Made by a program: the position numbers and the translations under genes
Part shown: in pieces, positions 53,709-64,000 of the stretch
Numbering within the stretch: the first letter of the stretch is position 1
Layout of the letters: each line of letters begins with the position of its first letter
Assembly: GCA_003868215.1 (NCBI GenBank)
Contig: QWDQ01000002.1
Span: forward strand, 62,001 to 126,000
Direction of reading: 5' to 3'
DNA: 64,000 nucleotides
Source of the DNA: Pseudophaeomoniella oleicola
Taxonomy: Eukaryota > Ascomycota > Eurotiomycetes > Phaeomoniellales > Phaeomoniellaceae
The notes under the pieces: generated by a model
Told to the model about the DNA's origin: nothing
Databases searched by the model: none
The model's input: only the letters and a program-made list of their open reading frames with translations

Positions 53709-56073
53709 TCATGATCCAAAAGTCTCTCTTATTTCCTCGTCGGATTTCGATTCGACGAATGCTCGCTTGATGAATGTGAACCACATATCGTTCTTGACTT
53801 TGTTCTTGCTCTTGCTGCTCTTGTGTTTCCCCTTCTTTCCTTTCGGGCTGCCTTTGCCCTTTTTCGCTTCGCTCTTAAGATCGGAGGTGGACTTGCCTCC
53901 GTCTCTAGTCTTGGACTGGACTTCGTGGTCAGAGAGACTTTGGCTCTGTTCTTGTACCAGTGTGGATTCGCCCTCGGCATCTGCTGTAGAAGCTAGATTC
54001 TCTGCTTCAGCCCGGATATCTTGTTGCGATGGTTCTATATCACCCGAATCGACTAGAGTGCTATGCTCCGTTCTTGAAATTTCTTCGTCATCTTCGAAAA
54101 CAGAATTATGCTCCTCCCACGGAAGTCCAACCATTGACCTGGATCCTGCGCTCTCCCCTTTCGACTTCTTGGCTATCTTCTTCGCGAGATGAAGGTAGCT
54201 GCGGACGGTAAGATCATCAAGCCCAAACTTGGAGGTGTAATTCTTGGTATCGTATTCCACCTCAAATTTGAAATGGTCCCGAATGAGGGCATCCCTGTGT
54301 TTCTTCTTTTGGTTGACGGCAAGGTCCGCTCCCGCCGCTGCCTCAATGTCTGCGTTAATCTTCGTGATATTTGCGAAGTACTGCGTATATGAGAGCAAAG
54401 AGAGTGATTGTGGGCTATAACCTGGCCCTGGTGGCGACGTCGAAGATGGTGGATCTGGGATCTTGAACTTTGGCTTCTTCTTCTTCTTCTTCTTGTCTTT
54501 CTTACCCTTCTTCTTTTTGTGCTTTCCCTTCTTGCTCTCGACCTCTGCGACATCATCTAACAAGAGGTTGGTAATGTGCTGAGGCGCTGATTCTGGATCA
54601 TCAACCACCTCACTCTTACAATCTATCCGCGGAGCGTCCTCAATCTTAGGAGTAACACTACCTTCCTCCAGCCCGGTGATGTTATATTCGATAATACGCA
54701 TCGTAGGATAGTAGTTTGGGACTATACTTGGTGAGACGAGACTCAGGCTGTACCTTTCGGCCCATTTCCCACCGATCTTTTCCAAAAAGGCTTGACGTTT
54801 GTCCTCCTTCGGTTTCTTGTGTTTACCTTTCTTATCCTTATTCAACACAACTGGATCTTCTCGATCGGTTGCAGAATATGTCATGCCAGAGGGCGGGTTC
54901 GGAAGTCTCTGCCACCCCTGTCGTAATTCCTCGAGATAATGCGCGCTGGACTCAATCGTCAACATCGGTTCCCTGTCTGCGGTCCTCAACGAGTCACCCT
55001 TCCGACCACGTAGCGCATCGACGTCATGTGAATCCTGGATTATGAAGTGGTCCATATTCATATGGCCCCATAAACCTCCGATAACCACATCTCGATACTG
55101 TCTCATGAACAAAGTGTATTTCTGCCAGCATGACTCATCCCAGCTTTGCTTGCTCTCGGTTCTTGCTGGCGGAACATGTCCGGTCATGATGGCTTTCATG
55201 CCTCGCCCTCGTAAGATTTGGAGTTGTGCTCTCAGCCATTCAAAGTGTTCATATCCTGGATCAGAATCTCGCGCACACCCATCCACTGCAGAATTCGAGT
55301 CAAAGAAATACAATGTATTCAGACTGAAAATGGCCAGCTTTCGTGGGATAACTTCAGTGACGAACCAACCTCCTCTCTCAAAGGTATGGCGCTGTTCTTC
55401 AGGTATGAACTTGTCCCAGATGCTAGAGTATCTCTTTGTCCACTTGTTTGGTCCTTCGTGAAAGATGTTATGAGGTAAGATATCGTTGTTTCCAAAGGTT
55501 GGTACAATAGGGATAATGAAGTCGCTAGTGGGGTCAGTGTCATCTACACCAAACACCTCCTCGAACTTGTTGACCAGCAGCCGGTTCAAAGACACGACTT
55601 GCTCCTCAGTCCGGGGGATGTTTTCGTCATTGTCATGTCGCGCAGAATCGCCTGTCCACACGATGAAGTCGATGTCGTCTCGTATAGTATCGTCTATCCA
55701 TTGGAAAGTAGCGTTGATCAGAGAAACAGGGGAGTCGCAGTCGCTAGCCGCATGACCGAGCAAACCTGCAGCGCCGCTGCCAGAATGACACGACTCGTCT
55801 TTTGAGGAGCCATCTTTATAGAACGGATCGGGATGGAGATCTGTCTGGGATGTCAGTCTGTACTGTTCTCTGGTCCCCAGTTCTTCAATGGAGTCGTATA
55901 CCTGTTATATGCAGGAAACGCCCACGTAACTTCCTCGGTGGCGGTGGGTGTGCCGATTGGCTCCCATGGAACGCAACATTTCCTTGCGATGAAGAAATAA
56001 CATGCTGTTGGTCTATCGGGCTTCCAATGACTGGGGGGAGCGATAAAAGCAAAGCGCAAAGCGCCAGCGCCAT
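53709..56073 (-). CDS. PPN1: vacuolar endopolyphosphatase with Lys-rich tracts
   Basis: Ppn1 is a calcineurin-like metallophosphatase of the vacuole that cuts inorganic polyphosphate internally. Two exons (56073-55902, 55840-53709) flank a 61-nt intron, giving 767 residues. The hydrophobic N-terminus (MALALCALLLSLPPVIGS) is a signal peptide or anchor. Metal-site motifs in order are LHITDLHPDPFY (Asp58, His60), VWTGDSARHD, PTFGNND, KAIMTGHVPPA and GHMNMDHF. The intron splits HITD. Three Lys-rich stretches are striking: near residue 365 (KDKKGKHKKPKEDKR), near 460 (KKGKHKKKKGKKDKKKKKKK) and at the C-terminus (KGKKGKHKSSKSKNK). These probably bind polyanions. A CACGTG lies 554 bp upstream of the start. 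Confidence 0.92.
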
Positions 56074-56311
56074 GCTGAGGACTCTCTAGGTAGGTACCAT
56101 GGGGTCGTTCGCAAGTGCGTATAATGCCGACCGGGTATCAATCAATGCAAATATCGTCCAGATGTTGGAATCGGCCAGCACAATGTATCAAATTGGGTGA
56201 AGAAGAGGTTCAATCGACCGAAATGCGAATTATTGCTGATTGACGCCAAGGTTGCAGCCGAAAACGACGTCACTGGCCGAGGATTACGGATAATAAATCC
56301 AGTCCAAGGCT

Positions 56312-56323
56312 TACTACGTAGTA
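56312..56323. repeat. perfect palindrome TACTACGTAGTA, copy 5
   Basis: Exact 12-nt copy about 240 bp upstream of the PPN1 start. Confidence 0.85.
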
Positions 56324-56626
56324 GGCAGCAGGGATGCAGCACATCTTTCAGGTACCACAGAGATCAGTGAGATGATCGCAAGTCCATACACTGCTTCAAC
56401 GCAACGAGGATGCAGCAAACGAAAGATAATAATAATATAGGTAGGATATGGATGAGAAAAGAAACCCCAACAGTCTCCCATTCTACGTTATTCCTCTTTC
56501 GGGCCAAAATGCTATGTGGTGAACCACGCGACCGCTGGAGTTCCATCGCTTGGCTGAACGGACGAAGGTTCGCATAGGAGCAACTTTAAAGGGTCAAATA
56601 GAACGAATCATCAATCACGACGACTT

Positions 56627-56632
56627 CACGTG
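56627..56632. promoter_or_regulatory. CACGTG E-box upstream of PPN1
   Basis: The hexamer matches the core bound by bHLH regulators such as Pho4/NUC-1 of the phosphate response. Linking it to PPN1 is an inference: the hexamer is expected by chance about every 4 kb. Confidence 0.3.
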
Positions 56633-57157
56633 TTGTCGGTCGCCGATCAGCACAGAACACAATATGTTAAATACGTAAGGAAAGATAATACATTTAGCAG
56701 ACTGCCGATCTAGAATTACAGTACGATGAATTGTAATGATACCACCAGCATCTGACTCAAAATGCAGCGCCTCCATGCTGACACCACCACATGCTCACTG
56801 TCGATCCTCCGAAGCAGGCTCTTCTGTATCAGACTTCTGCCTTGTGATAGGGCCCGAAATAATCTGTACAGGGTGCTCCCATGTTTCCCGCATCCATCTT
56901 TGTCTCTGACCGTTTGCCTCGTTTGCCCCAAGGGGGAAATTGAATGGCATCGGTGCGCAGCTTGAATCATGGGTGCCAGGACATGGACGATCTTTGACAG
57001 TCAATCTCAGGATGTGCCGTCTCTCGTTCGTGACAAACTAGAGAGGTGCATTCGGTCAAATCCGTGGATGGTTTCCAGTCGTTACCGCTGCATACGACCG
57101 TCATGGCTCGCCTCCCCGGGAAAACTAATTTTCTTGAGCTTGATCTAGCGCTTAACA

Positions 57158-58285
57158 TCATATGGGGTTCGTCATTCCGGGGTCGGGAATCGCAGCGGGC
57201 AAAACCACATCTCTGCCAATACTGCCAGTAGGGGTATTTTTACCTTGGACACCCCGCTGTGTCCGTGGCGTACTGCCACTTCGAGAACCACCTGCAAGGC
57301 TCCCACTCTCCGCTTGACTCCCACTTGCTCCAGCGCCGAGACCTCGTTTCATCATCTTGCCGAGAATACCTACCATCTCCGCTGCATCTTCGAAACTCTC
57401 ATTGTCCATCCCTTCGGGTGCGTTGTACACGTCGGCGATCGCACGCTTAGCCAACCGACGCGATCCCTCGGCATCATGGAGACAATCATACATAAAAGCG
57501 ACGTACTCAAGTTTGACGCTCAGTCGTAGAGGATGAGAACCTGGCAAATATTGATCTGATAGAGCGGCAGCGGTCACAAAGCATGATGTGGCAGTCGGAA
57601 TGTAATCTTGCACTGGCAACAGGAACGCCGCTGAGGGCTGGACTGCTGGCAACGGTGGCGCAAGGCCAGGAGGTCCAGGGCGGACAGGCCCACCTTCGAA
57701 TGGAGCCGGAGTCTTCGATATCGATGGATTGCGTGAGAGTAACGTATCAGTGCCGGGGATCTTTCCTGGTTGGGCGTGGAGAGCTGTGTCTTCCGTTCGC
57801 ACGGCAGATGCTGCATGGTTGATAGAAGGCTGGTTATGAAAGAGAACGAAAATGTGATAAAATGACGCCCGCAGTTTGGCCGACAGCACCTTCAACTCAA
57901 CGTAGTCGGAGACCATGGGAAGAATGTACTGCTCGACAATGACAAGACCTTCTCTCGAAAGCCAGAGGATGTGATGGTACAATTGCTGGACATACTTGGT
58001 ATCTCGTGTCGGGTCCAACCGGCGAAGCCGCCTTGCGCGAACAAGCTTCCTTGCAAGTCGTACAGAGAGGCCAAGGACCTTGTACAGCATCGATGAAAGC
58101 AAGGGGTTTTCGGAGCCAGTGTTCTTGGCAAAATAGCCAAGGTACTTTTGGTCGACCTCTGACGAGGCCATCCACAATGAGAATGCCGGTGGATCCTGGG
58201 TGTTTTGCCACTGCCTGTAAAGACTTGTCAGTTCAACGGTTGCGCCCTCCTCGTGTGTCACGCTTTCTTGCGCATCTGGATCCAT
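57158..58285 (-). CDS. divergent 14-3-3-like protein
   Basis: The protein looks like a strongly diverged 14-3-3 domain protein; canonical members bind phospho-Ser/Thr ligands as dimers. It is a single exon of 375 residues. Helical stretches match the fold: YFAKNTGSENPLLSSMLYKV, LRASFYHIFVLFHNQ, then a Pro/Gly-rich loop (about 195-225). Helices 7-9 follow: FVTAAALSDQYLPGSHPLRL, SVKLEYVAFMYDCLHDAEGS, RRLAKRAIADVYN and ESFEDAAEMVGILGKMMKRG. The final 60 residues are Gly/Ser-rich and disordered. The start is the ATG at 58285 (MDPDAQES). A family match is inferred from the HPLRLSVKLEYVAFMYD-type helix and could not be tested by search. Confidence 0.7.
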   Translation of the reverse strand: MDPDAQESVTHEEGATVELTSLYRQWQNTQDPPAFSLWMASSEVDQKYLGYFAKNTGSENPLLSSMLYKVLGLSVRLARKLVRARRLRRLDPTRDTKYVQQLYHHILWLSREGLVIVEQYILPMVSDYVELKVLSAKLRASFYHIFVLFHNQPSINHAASAVRTEDTALHAQPGKIPGTDTLLSRNPSISKTPAPFEGGPVRPGPPGLAPPLPAVQPSAAFLLPVQDYIPTATSCFVTAAALSDQYLPGSHPLRLSVKLEYVAFMYDCLHDAEGSRRLAKRAIADVYNAPEGMDNESFEDAAEMVGILGKMMKRGLGAGASGSQAESGSLAGGSRSGSTPRTQRGVQGKNTPTGSIGRDVVLPAAIPDPGMTNPI

Positions 58286-61208
58286 GACGAATGAAGAAAT
58301 CGGCCAATGAGAAGCAACGAAGCCACTCTGTGGAAAAATGGAAAGCAACTAGGCTGTCTTTCGAACAGGACCACAACGAATGAAGGCGCAAGGTCTCCTC
58401 TCTTTAAAAGCCAGCCAACATAGCACAAAAGTGGTTGCCGGAAATGGGATGAAACATGTAACAAGCGCACTCACCACTTTAGCGCGCGGCTTTGGAGAGC
58501 GGAGAGTTCTCAAGCGCTCTGGACTGCCCAGAATGCGTGGACTTCTCACCCGAAATTATGTTATCGGAATCAGCGCGCCTACTCTAGAGACAGTTTTCGT
58601 AGGGAGACCATAAGCTGTGGAATGTGGTCAAATGCGAAATTCTCAACAGCTGGTTTGCGAACGTGTTTGGTACTGTGCTTGACTGTGAAACGACGAAACC
58701 GCTTGATGCCTCAAGCCTAAACACCGTCCCAAGTTTTATGAATGAACTATCTTCTTTTACCGTGCCTGCTTTTGAAACTCGAGAACGCGAGAAAGACGGG
58801 TTGCCACCTGGTGTGTACAGTTGGGCTTTTGATGCGCCAATGGAAACGGACCTGCAATGAAATCGAGAATATGTACAACGTGAGGGAAGTGACCTGCTCG
58901 ATTATATTTGCATCAGATTAGCTTTAAGAAATCTCAATTAATCAGAGATGAGGCCATGAGAAGTCGCTCACTGGTACACATACCACAAAGAATGAAGTGG
59001 GAGTCAATGCAAGAATACTAGCAGTCACAAAGGCTGCAACGGCTGAACAATTGCTTCTGCAACTGAGCAATGACAAGCTGTGACTTGGGAAGAAGTGCGA
59101 TGTCGACTGTGAATGCGTTTGTTCTTCTTATATCCATTATGCGCCAGCGAATGTGGGATCAGGCCACAAAGGTAGCTTCGAAAAGTCCTAGAACGACCGA
59201 CAACGACCACGCTGTTGCTTATGTCGTTGATGGCCACACGATTTCCAAGCGACCGTAAAAGCGACCGCTCACCAGTATAACTGGCAAGAAAGACTTGCCG
59301 TACAAGATTGAGGCGCAATCGTCATACGCAGCACTTGACGTGAAGAGAGTGGCTCAATGACAACGATGTGACAACTAGTGAGCAACAGTCGGAAAATAGA
59401 AACAAGAGATCAATGAACGCCCAATTGGATACAGTTCCACTTTGTCCGTGAGCACTCCGATATCTCTGGTCTGGTAAGGAGACTTTTGATCTTCCACGAG
59501 GCCAGGAATAAATCAACAATCAGTGGTCCCGATAGAAGTTAGGCCGGTGCGGTGTAGAAAGAAATCCGGCCCCAGCTGCTAAATAACTGCGCTTCAAGCT
59601 GGAAGGTGAACTAATGGTCATAGTAACTTGGTCCAGACCCGCTTGCTTGACCCATTGGCGTTGTGGCGGTTGAGAATGTCTTTTTTACCGTAGTGCTATG
59701 CTTCCAATTCGGAATACTCTCAGCTATTTACTGATCAATGCTGATACGTCGTGAGTGAGTTTTGGGGCGGAATGTGCCAGAAAAGAAAGTGTGGGAAACG
59801 CGCTTGCCAGCGTGGCAATCTGATTGTGGCGTCAACCGATACCCTAGAATCCATGAAGATCCCAATCGCGTATCTCGTCAATGACTGGTGCCAGCTCATA
59901 GGTTGAGTTGCTGCCCAAATTGGTGGTCGACGATCAGAGACATTGATGAGGCGAAAACTTGCCCCTGATCTAGGACCTGACGACGGAATATCAAGACATT
60001 ACATTTGATGTCGAAAGTGATCATGATTACCATCATTCAATGAGTGTTTCTGGGCTTGTGATATGTTGAAGTTGGAAGACAATGCCATTGTTCCAGGATC
60101 CATCAAAGCCTACTAGTCACTAGTATGGACGGCGCGTTCCCAGAGGTTGTAGCCTTGACCATTTCCCGCAAGGCTACCGTGGCCCAACCGACAAGTGCAT
60201 CCACCGGCCCCAATGATCGTCCGTAGCACTTATTGATTTACACCAATTACTGTCAGGGCATAGGAACGCCTTGCTTGTAAACGTCCGACTTGCTTCTGCA
60301 TTGCAGCATCCGAAAGGGTGACATGAGAAAAGATGCAAGATCAATGGCGCAGCACGAAAGTCATGATACAGCTGGCCAGCTCTGTGTGATACCTGAAGTA
60401 CTTTGGAAGATCCTTGAGATTATCAAACATCACCGGCATGAACCTTCTTGTCGGCTATGGAGAAAGAAGCGGTGAGCTGTCCGCCTTTTGGAAATGAAAT
60501 CAAAGCGACATGAAACTTGGAAATGAGCAACATAGAGACGATGTCTCAGTATACCACTGTTGTCAGTCTCTGAGAAGAAATCCGGCGAAAGTCGGTGAAA
60601 GCTGTCATGATAGCAGCTCTCATCAAATCTACTGTGGGCACGAAGGCGGACAGACCAGCATAAGAATGACATCCAATATATGCTCTCAAAATTATTGAAA
60701 AGCAACAACCCATCAGCGATGGCCAGCTTGTCTTGTATATGGCCTCGTTTGTGCTTTCATGCAACAACCAGCCGTTAACGCACAGCTCTTGAGGTACCAT
60801 GATCGTGTGCAGGTGTATGGTGTATGGAATGGGTCCTATAAAGAAGTGAACACTGGCCGAACTTCTATATGAAGGGTAGATCTGCTTGCTTGCACTATGT
60901 ACTCGGAACCCAGCGTACTCGACATCTGAATACATATGTGTAGATTAGGTAGGTATTCGTTATGTCGCTGCCTTCGATTTTCCATATCTGTACCTGTTGT
61001 TCTCGTCGGTGGGCTGGTTTGGCACCTGCCGTTCTACAGGTGCAAACCATCTTGGCAATTGCTTCCTAGCCATGCTATCCATTTACACCTGTGTTCTGCT
61101 AGCCTTGCTCCCTCGTCGTTCAACTTTCATATACACACTGTCTCATGAACTTCTCCTACGCTGTCATTCGCTATGTAGATTACTACCAAATCTTTCAGCC
61201 TGTGCTGT
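58286..61208. promoter_or_regulatory. 2.9-kb divergent intergenic region
   Basis: This lies between the divergent 14-3-3-like gene and the Ser-rich gene. Only short shadow frames are present, none with domain-like features. No RNA gene, repeat family or transposon is recognised. Confidence 0.45.
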
Positions 61209-64000
61209 ATGCCTGTCCGTTTCAAACATTCTTTGGTCATCGAAACCCAAGTACTCACTTTTAAGACCGCATCAAAAAGAGCTGTCATTAGTCTCTCATT
61301 CCAATCAGTTATGCAGACAAATTGGCCGAGCATCGGGACCTTTTGGAACAACATGTCTGCAGCCTTCTGCTGTCGGACAGCCAATTCTTACTCTCCACCT
61401 GCATCACCAATGGAACCGTATGGGTTTGTTGCGCCAACATCAACATTCTCATTATCTAGCTTAGACGATCACGCGGTACCAACCGCTACAGGCCCAGATA
61501 TAAATGATGGGCGAGCCTTACACCGAATATTCGCGTCTGCGCAATCCCCGGTTCGCGGATATCAGGTAACAGAGCGGCCAGCCTACTGTTATGACGTCCT
61601 CACTCCAGAGAAGGAAGAAGGGCTGTACGCACGGGGAAACCACAATCACTTGAGCGCGATAACAAGAAACCTGAAGAAAACTATCTCAGAATCTAGGCTT
61701 TCCAAAAGCGGCTCAAAGAAGGCTTTTTCTTCTCAACAAAGCTCTAAAGTTGCAGGGTCTGGTCCATTTGTAGCATTGTTACAACATGCTTCCTACTCAG
61801 ATGACATCCTGGCAAGCCGTAACCCGAGTCAAGGAGGCTACGATAGCGACGCGAAATACATCAAAACACCTTCCGAAGGGAGACCTAGTGCTGGCTCCAT
61901 TCGAATTAGTCCTAAGTATCTAGCCAAAGTGCTCGACAATCTCCAAAACACACCTGGTGAAGAGATTAAACCAAATTTGAACTTGGTCAGGAGTATCGTA
62001 CCTAGCGCTACGGCACCGGGAAGACTACACACAGAACGGTGGGAAGATGATATTTCTCTATATCCTCTGAATCATCGTCGTCACAGAACTCAAAGCGCAC
62101 CCGTGGTCCCTGACCGTCCGTTACGGGCATCTGTTGGTGGTCCGTTGGAGTTTGGCCAGTGTGAATCACGAAAACAAATCATTCGCCGCTTGCATGATAC
62201 GCTCGCCGATGTGTCCAACGCCGATTCTTCCGATCAACTGCCGGAAATGCTTCGTTTACCAAGAATTTGCGAGAACCGGGAAACCTGGCGCATATCATTC
62301 TCTGCTCCTCAGCGAGTATCTAGCGTGGGGAGGAAGGGATCGGAGTCCCTGCCGCTGCTAGAACCACACGTACATGCGTCAGAGCATGTTATCAGAATTG
62401 GGGAGCAAAATATACAGGAGAAACACGCGTCATTCACCCAGGTCAATGACGATTCTATCCTGGACACAATTACCTCGTATTGGAACCAGCAGACTCCTGT
62501 CAAAGATAGCAAACAATCCAATTACTCTCCAGTGGTGCCGCATCAGACACCCATCAAGCCTGGGAAAGACTCACAGTCGGATGCTCCCGTTGTCAAAAGC
62601 TCCGGCAATATTTCGGATATCGGGGTTGCCTACAGTCTGCGTTGCCCGCCTTTGGGATCCAGCCTGCAACATTTGGGTCTTCCATCGGACTCAGATCGAG
62701 ACTCGATCCATCTGTTCAATATGCGTATATCCCAAAGACTCGCGTCTACTTCAGGGGTACCAATATCGTCTCCTTCAGATTCGTTTCATGAGTCTCAGCA
62801 CGCTCGAGATATCACCAGTGCTAGTTCACCCAACAGGGGTTTTATAGCTAGCCCTCGTCATCTAGTTTCACCCATATATCCAACGGAGATTTTGAATACG
62901 CCTTCGATTGATGAGCCGTATTACTCCACGGTCACATGGACGCCTCATGCTCGAGATGAAGACTCGTCTATCTATTTGTCGCAGAAGAGCAGTCCACCCG
63001 ACAGCCTGACCAACAGTCCTACCTACACAGCTGCGTTGCGCAGTTCTATAGAAGGACCATCGTGGTCAAGGGTCCGAGCTGATGAATATCTGGGTGATGT
63101 CCAGGGGGTGGGAAACACGGGCCATCTGTATGACGTTGACCCAGGATCATGGAATAGAGGCGACGCGATGGGAAACATACGAGGTAGCAGTGATCTAATT
63201 AGAGGGGAAGACCTGGTAGGTCCTGACAGATTATCCGTCGAGGAAACATGGCATCCTACTCGCACTAGAAAAAGGAGTAGGTTCACGGAGGAATTTGACG
63301 ACATCACGTCTAAGCAAAAGGGCATATCGCCGAGGATTAGCGTCACAGATTTTGCTATTCAGTTGATGGGAAAGCCTGAATCAGAAATAATGGGGAACGC
63401 TAGCTTGGCTGTTGATAAGGCGGGTAGCAAATCAAGCCGTAATAATAGCCACAGGCGGCTACCGAGCGGAACGGGACATATGTTGGGGTATGAATTGGCC
63501 AACGACCCGATCACAACGAGAAACATTTGGGACGATGGTAGGCAAGGATCTGATGAAGGATCGGCGGCGAGTGTGTGGGAAAAAGCTCTTAAGAACGCCA
63601 GAGAAGAACAACAGCTTGGACATCCTAGACATTCTCTCAGCAGCTCTTCGAGGGCTACAAAGTGGCAGGATGACCGAGAAAAGGCTCAAAGGTGGCATAA
63701 ATCCAGTAAACCGTTCACCAAACATGGATTGCTATCGGTGGGATCTGCCCAACCCCATAACGGCAATCATTCGAAGAAGAGAAAAGGCTCAAGCATGGAA
63801 ATCATTGAATCTATTCAGGCGTCCAGAGCAGGTGCAAGGAGTCCGATGTCAAGAAGCATCAGTCCTGACTTTCCAATGAGGCCAGCACGAAGTCTGGACA
63901 GGATTCGTCGTTATACGGCGTCGACCTTGCACCGGGCAAACAATAAAGTCCCGAGCTGGGCGAGGTTTCCGAGTCATACTCGGCACGAGAGGACTGGAGC
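61209..64000 (+). CDS. large Ser-rich disordered protein, 3' end beyond window
   Basis: This is an open frame from the ATG at 61209 to the window end with no stop, at least 930 residues. No family is recognised. It starts MPVRFKHSLVIETQVLTFKT and is then mostly low-complexity, Ser/Pro/Arg-rich and probably disordered. Potential proline-directed or basic phospho-sites recur (RRHRTQSAP, SPISPTEI-like LVSPIYPTEIL, RSISPDFP). Short more ordered motifs are RKQIIRRLHDTLADVSNADS and ETWRISFSAPQRVSS. Basic NLS-like stretches include RTRKRSRF and SKKRKGSS. The composition fits a nuclear or cell-cortex regulatory protein, but that is a guess. An upstream exon is possible; the stop at 61176 closes the frame just upstream. 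Confidence 0.7.
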   Translation, partial: MPVRFKHSLVIETQVLTFKTASKRAVISLSFQSVMQTNWPSIGTFWNNMSAAFCCRTANSYSPPASPMEPYGFVAPTSTFSLSSLDDHAVPTATGPDINDGRALHRIFASAQSPVRGYQVTERPAYCYDVLTPEKEEGLYARGNHNHLSAITRNLKKTISESRLSKSGSKKAFSSQQSSKVAGSGPFVALLQHASYSDDILASRNPSQGGYDSDAKYIKTPSEGRPSAGSIRISPKYLAKVLDNLQNTPGEEIKPNLNLVRSIVPSATAPGRLHTERWEDDISLYPLNHRRHRTQSAPVVPDRPLRASVGGPLEFGQCESRKQIIRRLHDTLADVSNADSSDQLPEMLRLPRICENRETWRISFSAPQRVSSVGRKGSESLPLLEPHVHASEHVIRIGEQNIQEKHASFTQVNDDSILDTITSYWNQQTPVKDSKQSNYSPVVPHQTPIKPGKDSQSDAPVVKSSGNISDIGVAYSLRCPPLGSSLQHLGLPSDSDRDSIHLFNMRISQRLASTSGVPISSPSDSFHESQHARDITSASSPNRGFIASPRHLVSPIYPTEILNTPSIDEPYYSTVTWTPHARDEDSSIYLSQKSSPPDSLTNSPTYTAALRSSIEGPSWSRVRADEYLGDVQGVGNTGHLYDVDPGSWNRGDAMGNIRGSSDLIRGEDLVGPDRLSVEETWHPTRTRKRSRFTEEFDDITSKQKGISPRISVTDFAIQLMGKPESEIMGNASLAVDKAGSKSSRNNSHRRLPSGTGHMLGYELANDPITTRNIWDDGRQGSDEGSAASVWEKALKNAREEQQLGHPRHSLSSSSRATKWQDDREKAQRWHKSSKPFTKHGLLSVGSAQPHNGNHSKKRKGSSMEIIESIQASRAGARSPMSRSISPDFPMRPARSLDRIRRYTASTLHRANNKVPSWARFPSHTRHERTG

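Larger units (their letters stand above)
56074..57157. other. PPN1 promoter region
   Basis: About 1.1 kb. It contains a TACTACGTAGTA palindrome at 56312-56323 and a CACGTG hexamer at 56627-56632. No gene is supported. Confidence 0.45.

Noticed and set aside
60546-60935. 129-residue minus-strand frame in the last long spacer
   Set aside because: Composition is not protein-like in any recognised way and there are no splice signals or motifs.

Overview
The window is nuclear DNA from a filamentous ascomycete (Pezizomycotina). Genes are protein coding, carry short GT-AG introns (mostly 44-112 nt) with CTRAY-type branch sites, and lie 0.3-5 kb apart on both strands with no operons. Lineage-typical families (SAT4/rhodopsin-like membrane protein, GH55 glucanase, DUF3405 protein, LaeA-like methyltransferase) fit Eurotiomycetes or a near relative. 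That placement is an inference from family content only. I see no virus-like element, intact transposon, CRISPR array or rRNA.

Layout. 1-14 kb, all on the minus strand: Mediator subunit MED19, a Tcp11/SOK1 protein, a gene-free gap of almost 5 kb, a SIW14-type phosphatase and a TatD nuclease. 14-22 kb, plus strand: a cytochrome b5/FMN lactate dehydrogenase-like enzyme with a C-terminal peroxisomal-type signal, a DUF3405 type II membrane protein and a YFH7-like P-loop kinase. 22-27 kb: a secreted Cys/Thr-rich protein, a MAPR haem-binding membrane protein, ribosomal protein eS25 and an atypical short-chain dehydrogenase. 28-37 kb: a GH55 exo-beta-1,3-glucanase with an unusually long linker and a 1170-residue F-box protein. 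37-48 kb, more accessory: an APC-family permease, a probable decayed gene, a rhodopsin-like membrane protein, an 85-residue three-exon membrane protein ending in GDEL, an intron-bearing tRNA-Ser(AGA) and a LaeA-like methyltransferase. 48-64 kb: a DUF1479 oxygenase-like protein, cobalamin-independent methionine synthase MET6, endopolyphosphatase PPN1, a divergent 14-3-3-like protein and the start of a large Ser-rich protein that runs off the window.

Most genes are unrelated housekeeping or accessory genes and do not form an obvious pathway or metabolite cluster. Two thematic links exist. SIW14 and PPN1 both act on inositol-pyrophosphate/polyphosphate metabolism, although they are 43 kb apart. 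Several others concern transport, wall or secretion.

The most unusual non-genic signals are two families of perfect palindromes confined to spacers (five copies of TACTACGTAGTA, four of TACCTAGGTA), and a pair of diverged inverted repeats at about 45.7 and 53.4 kb whose alignment gaps are all multiples of three. Exon boundaries were placed by hand from splice signals and reading frame; each multi-exon model below keeps frame to its stop codon.
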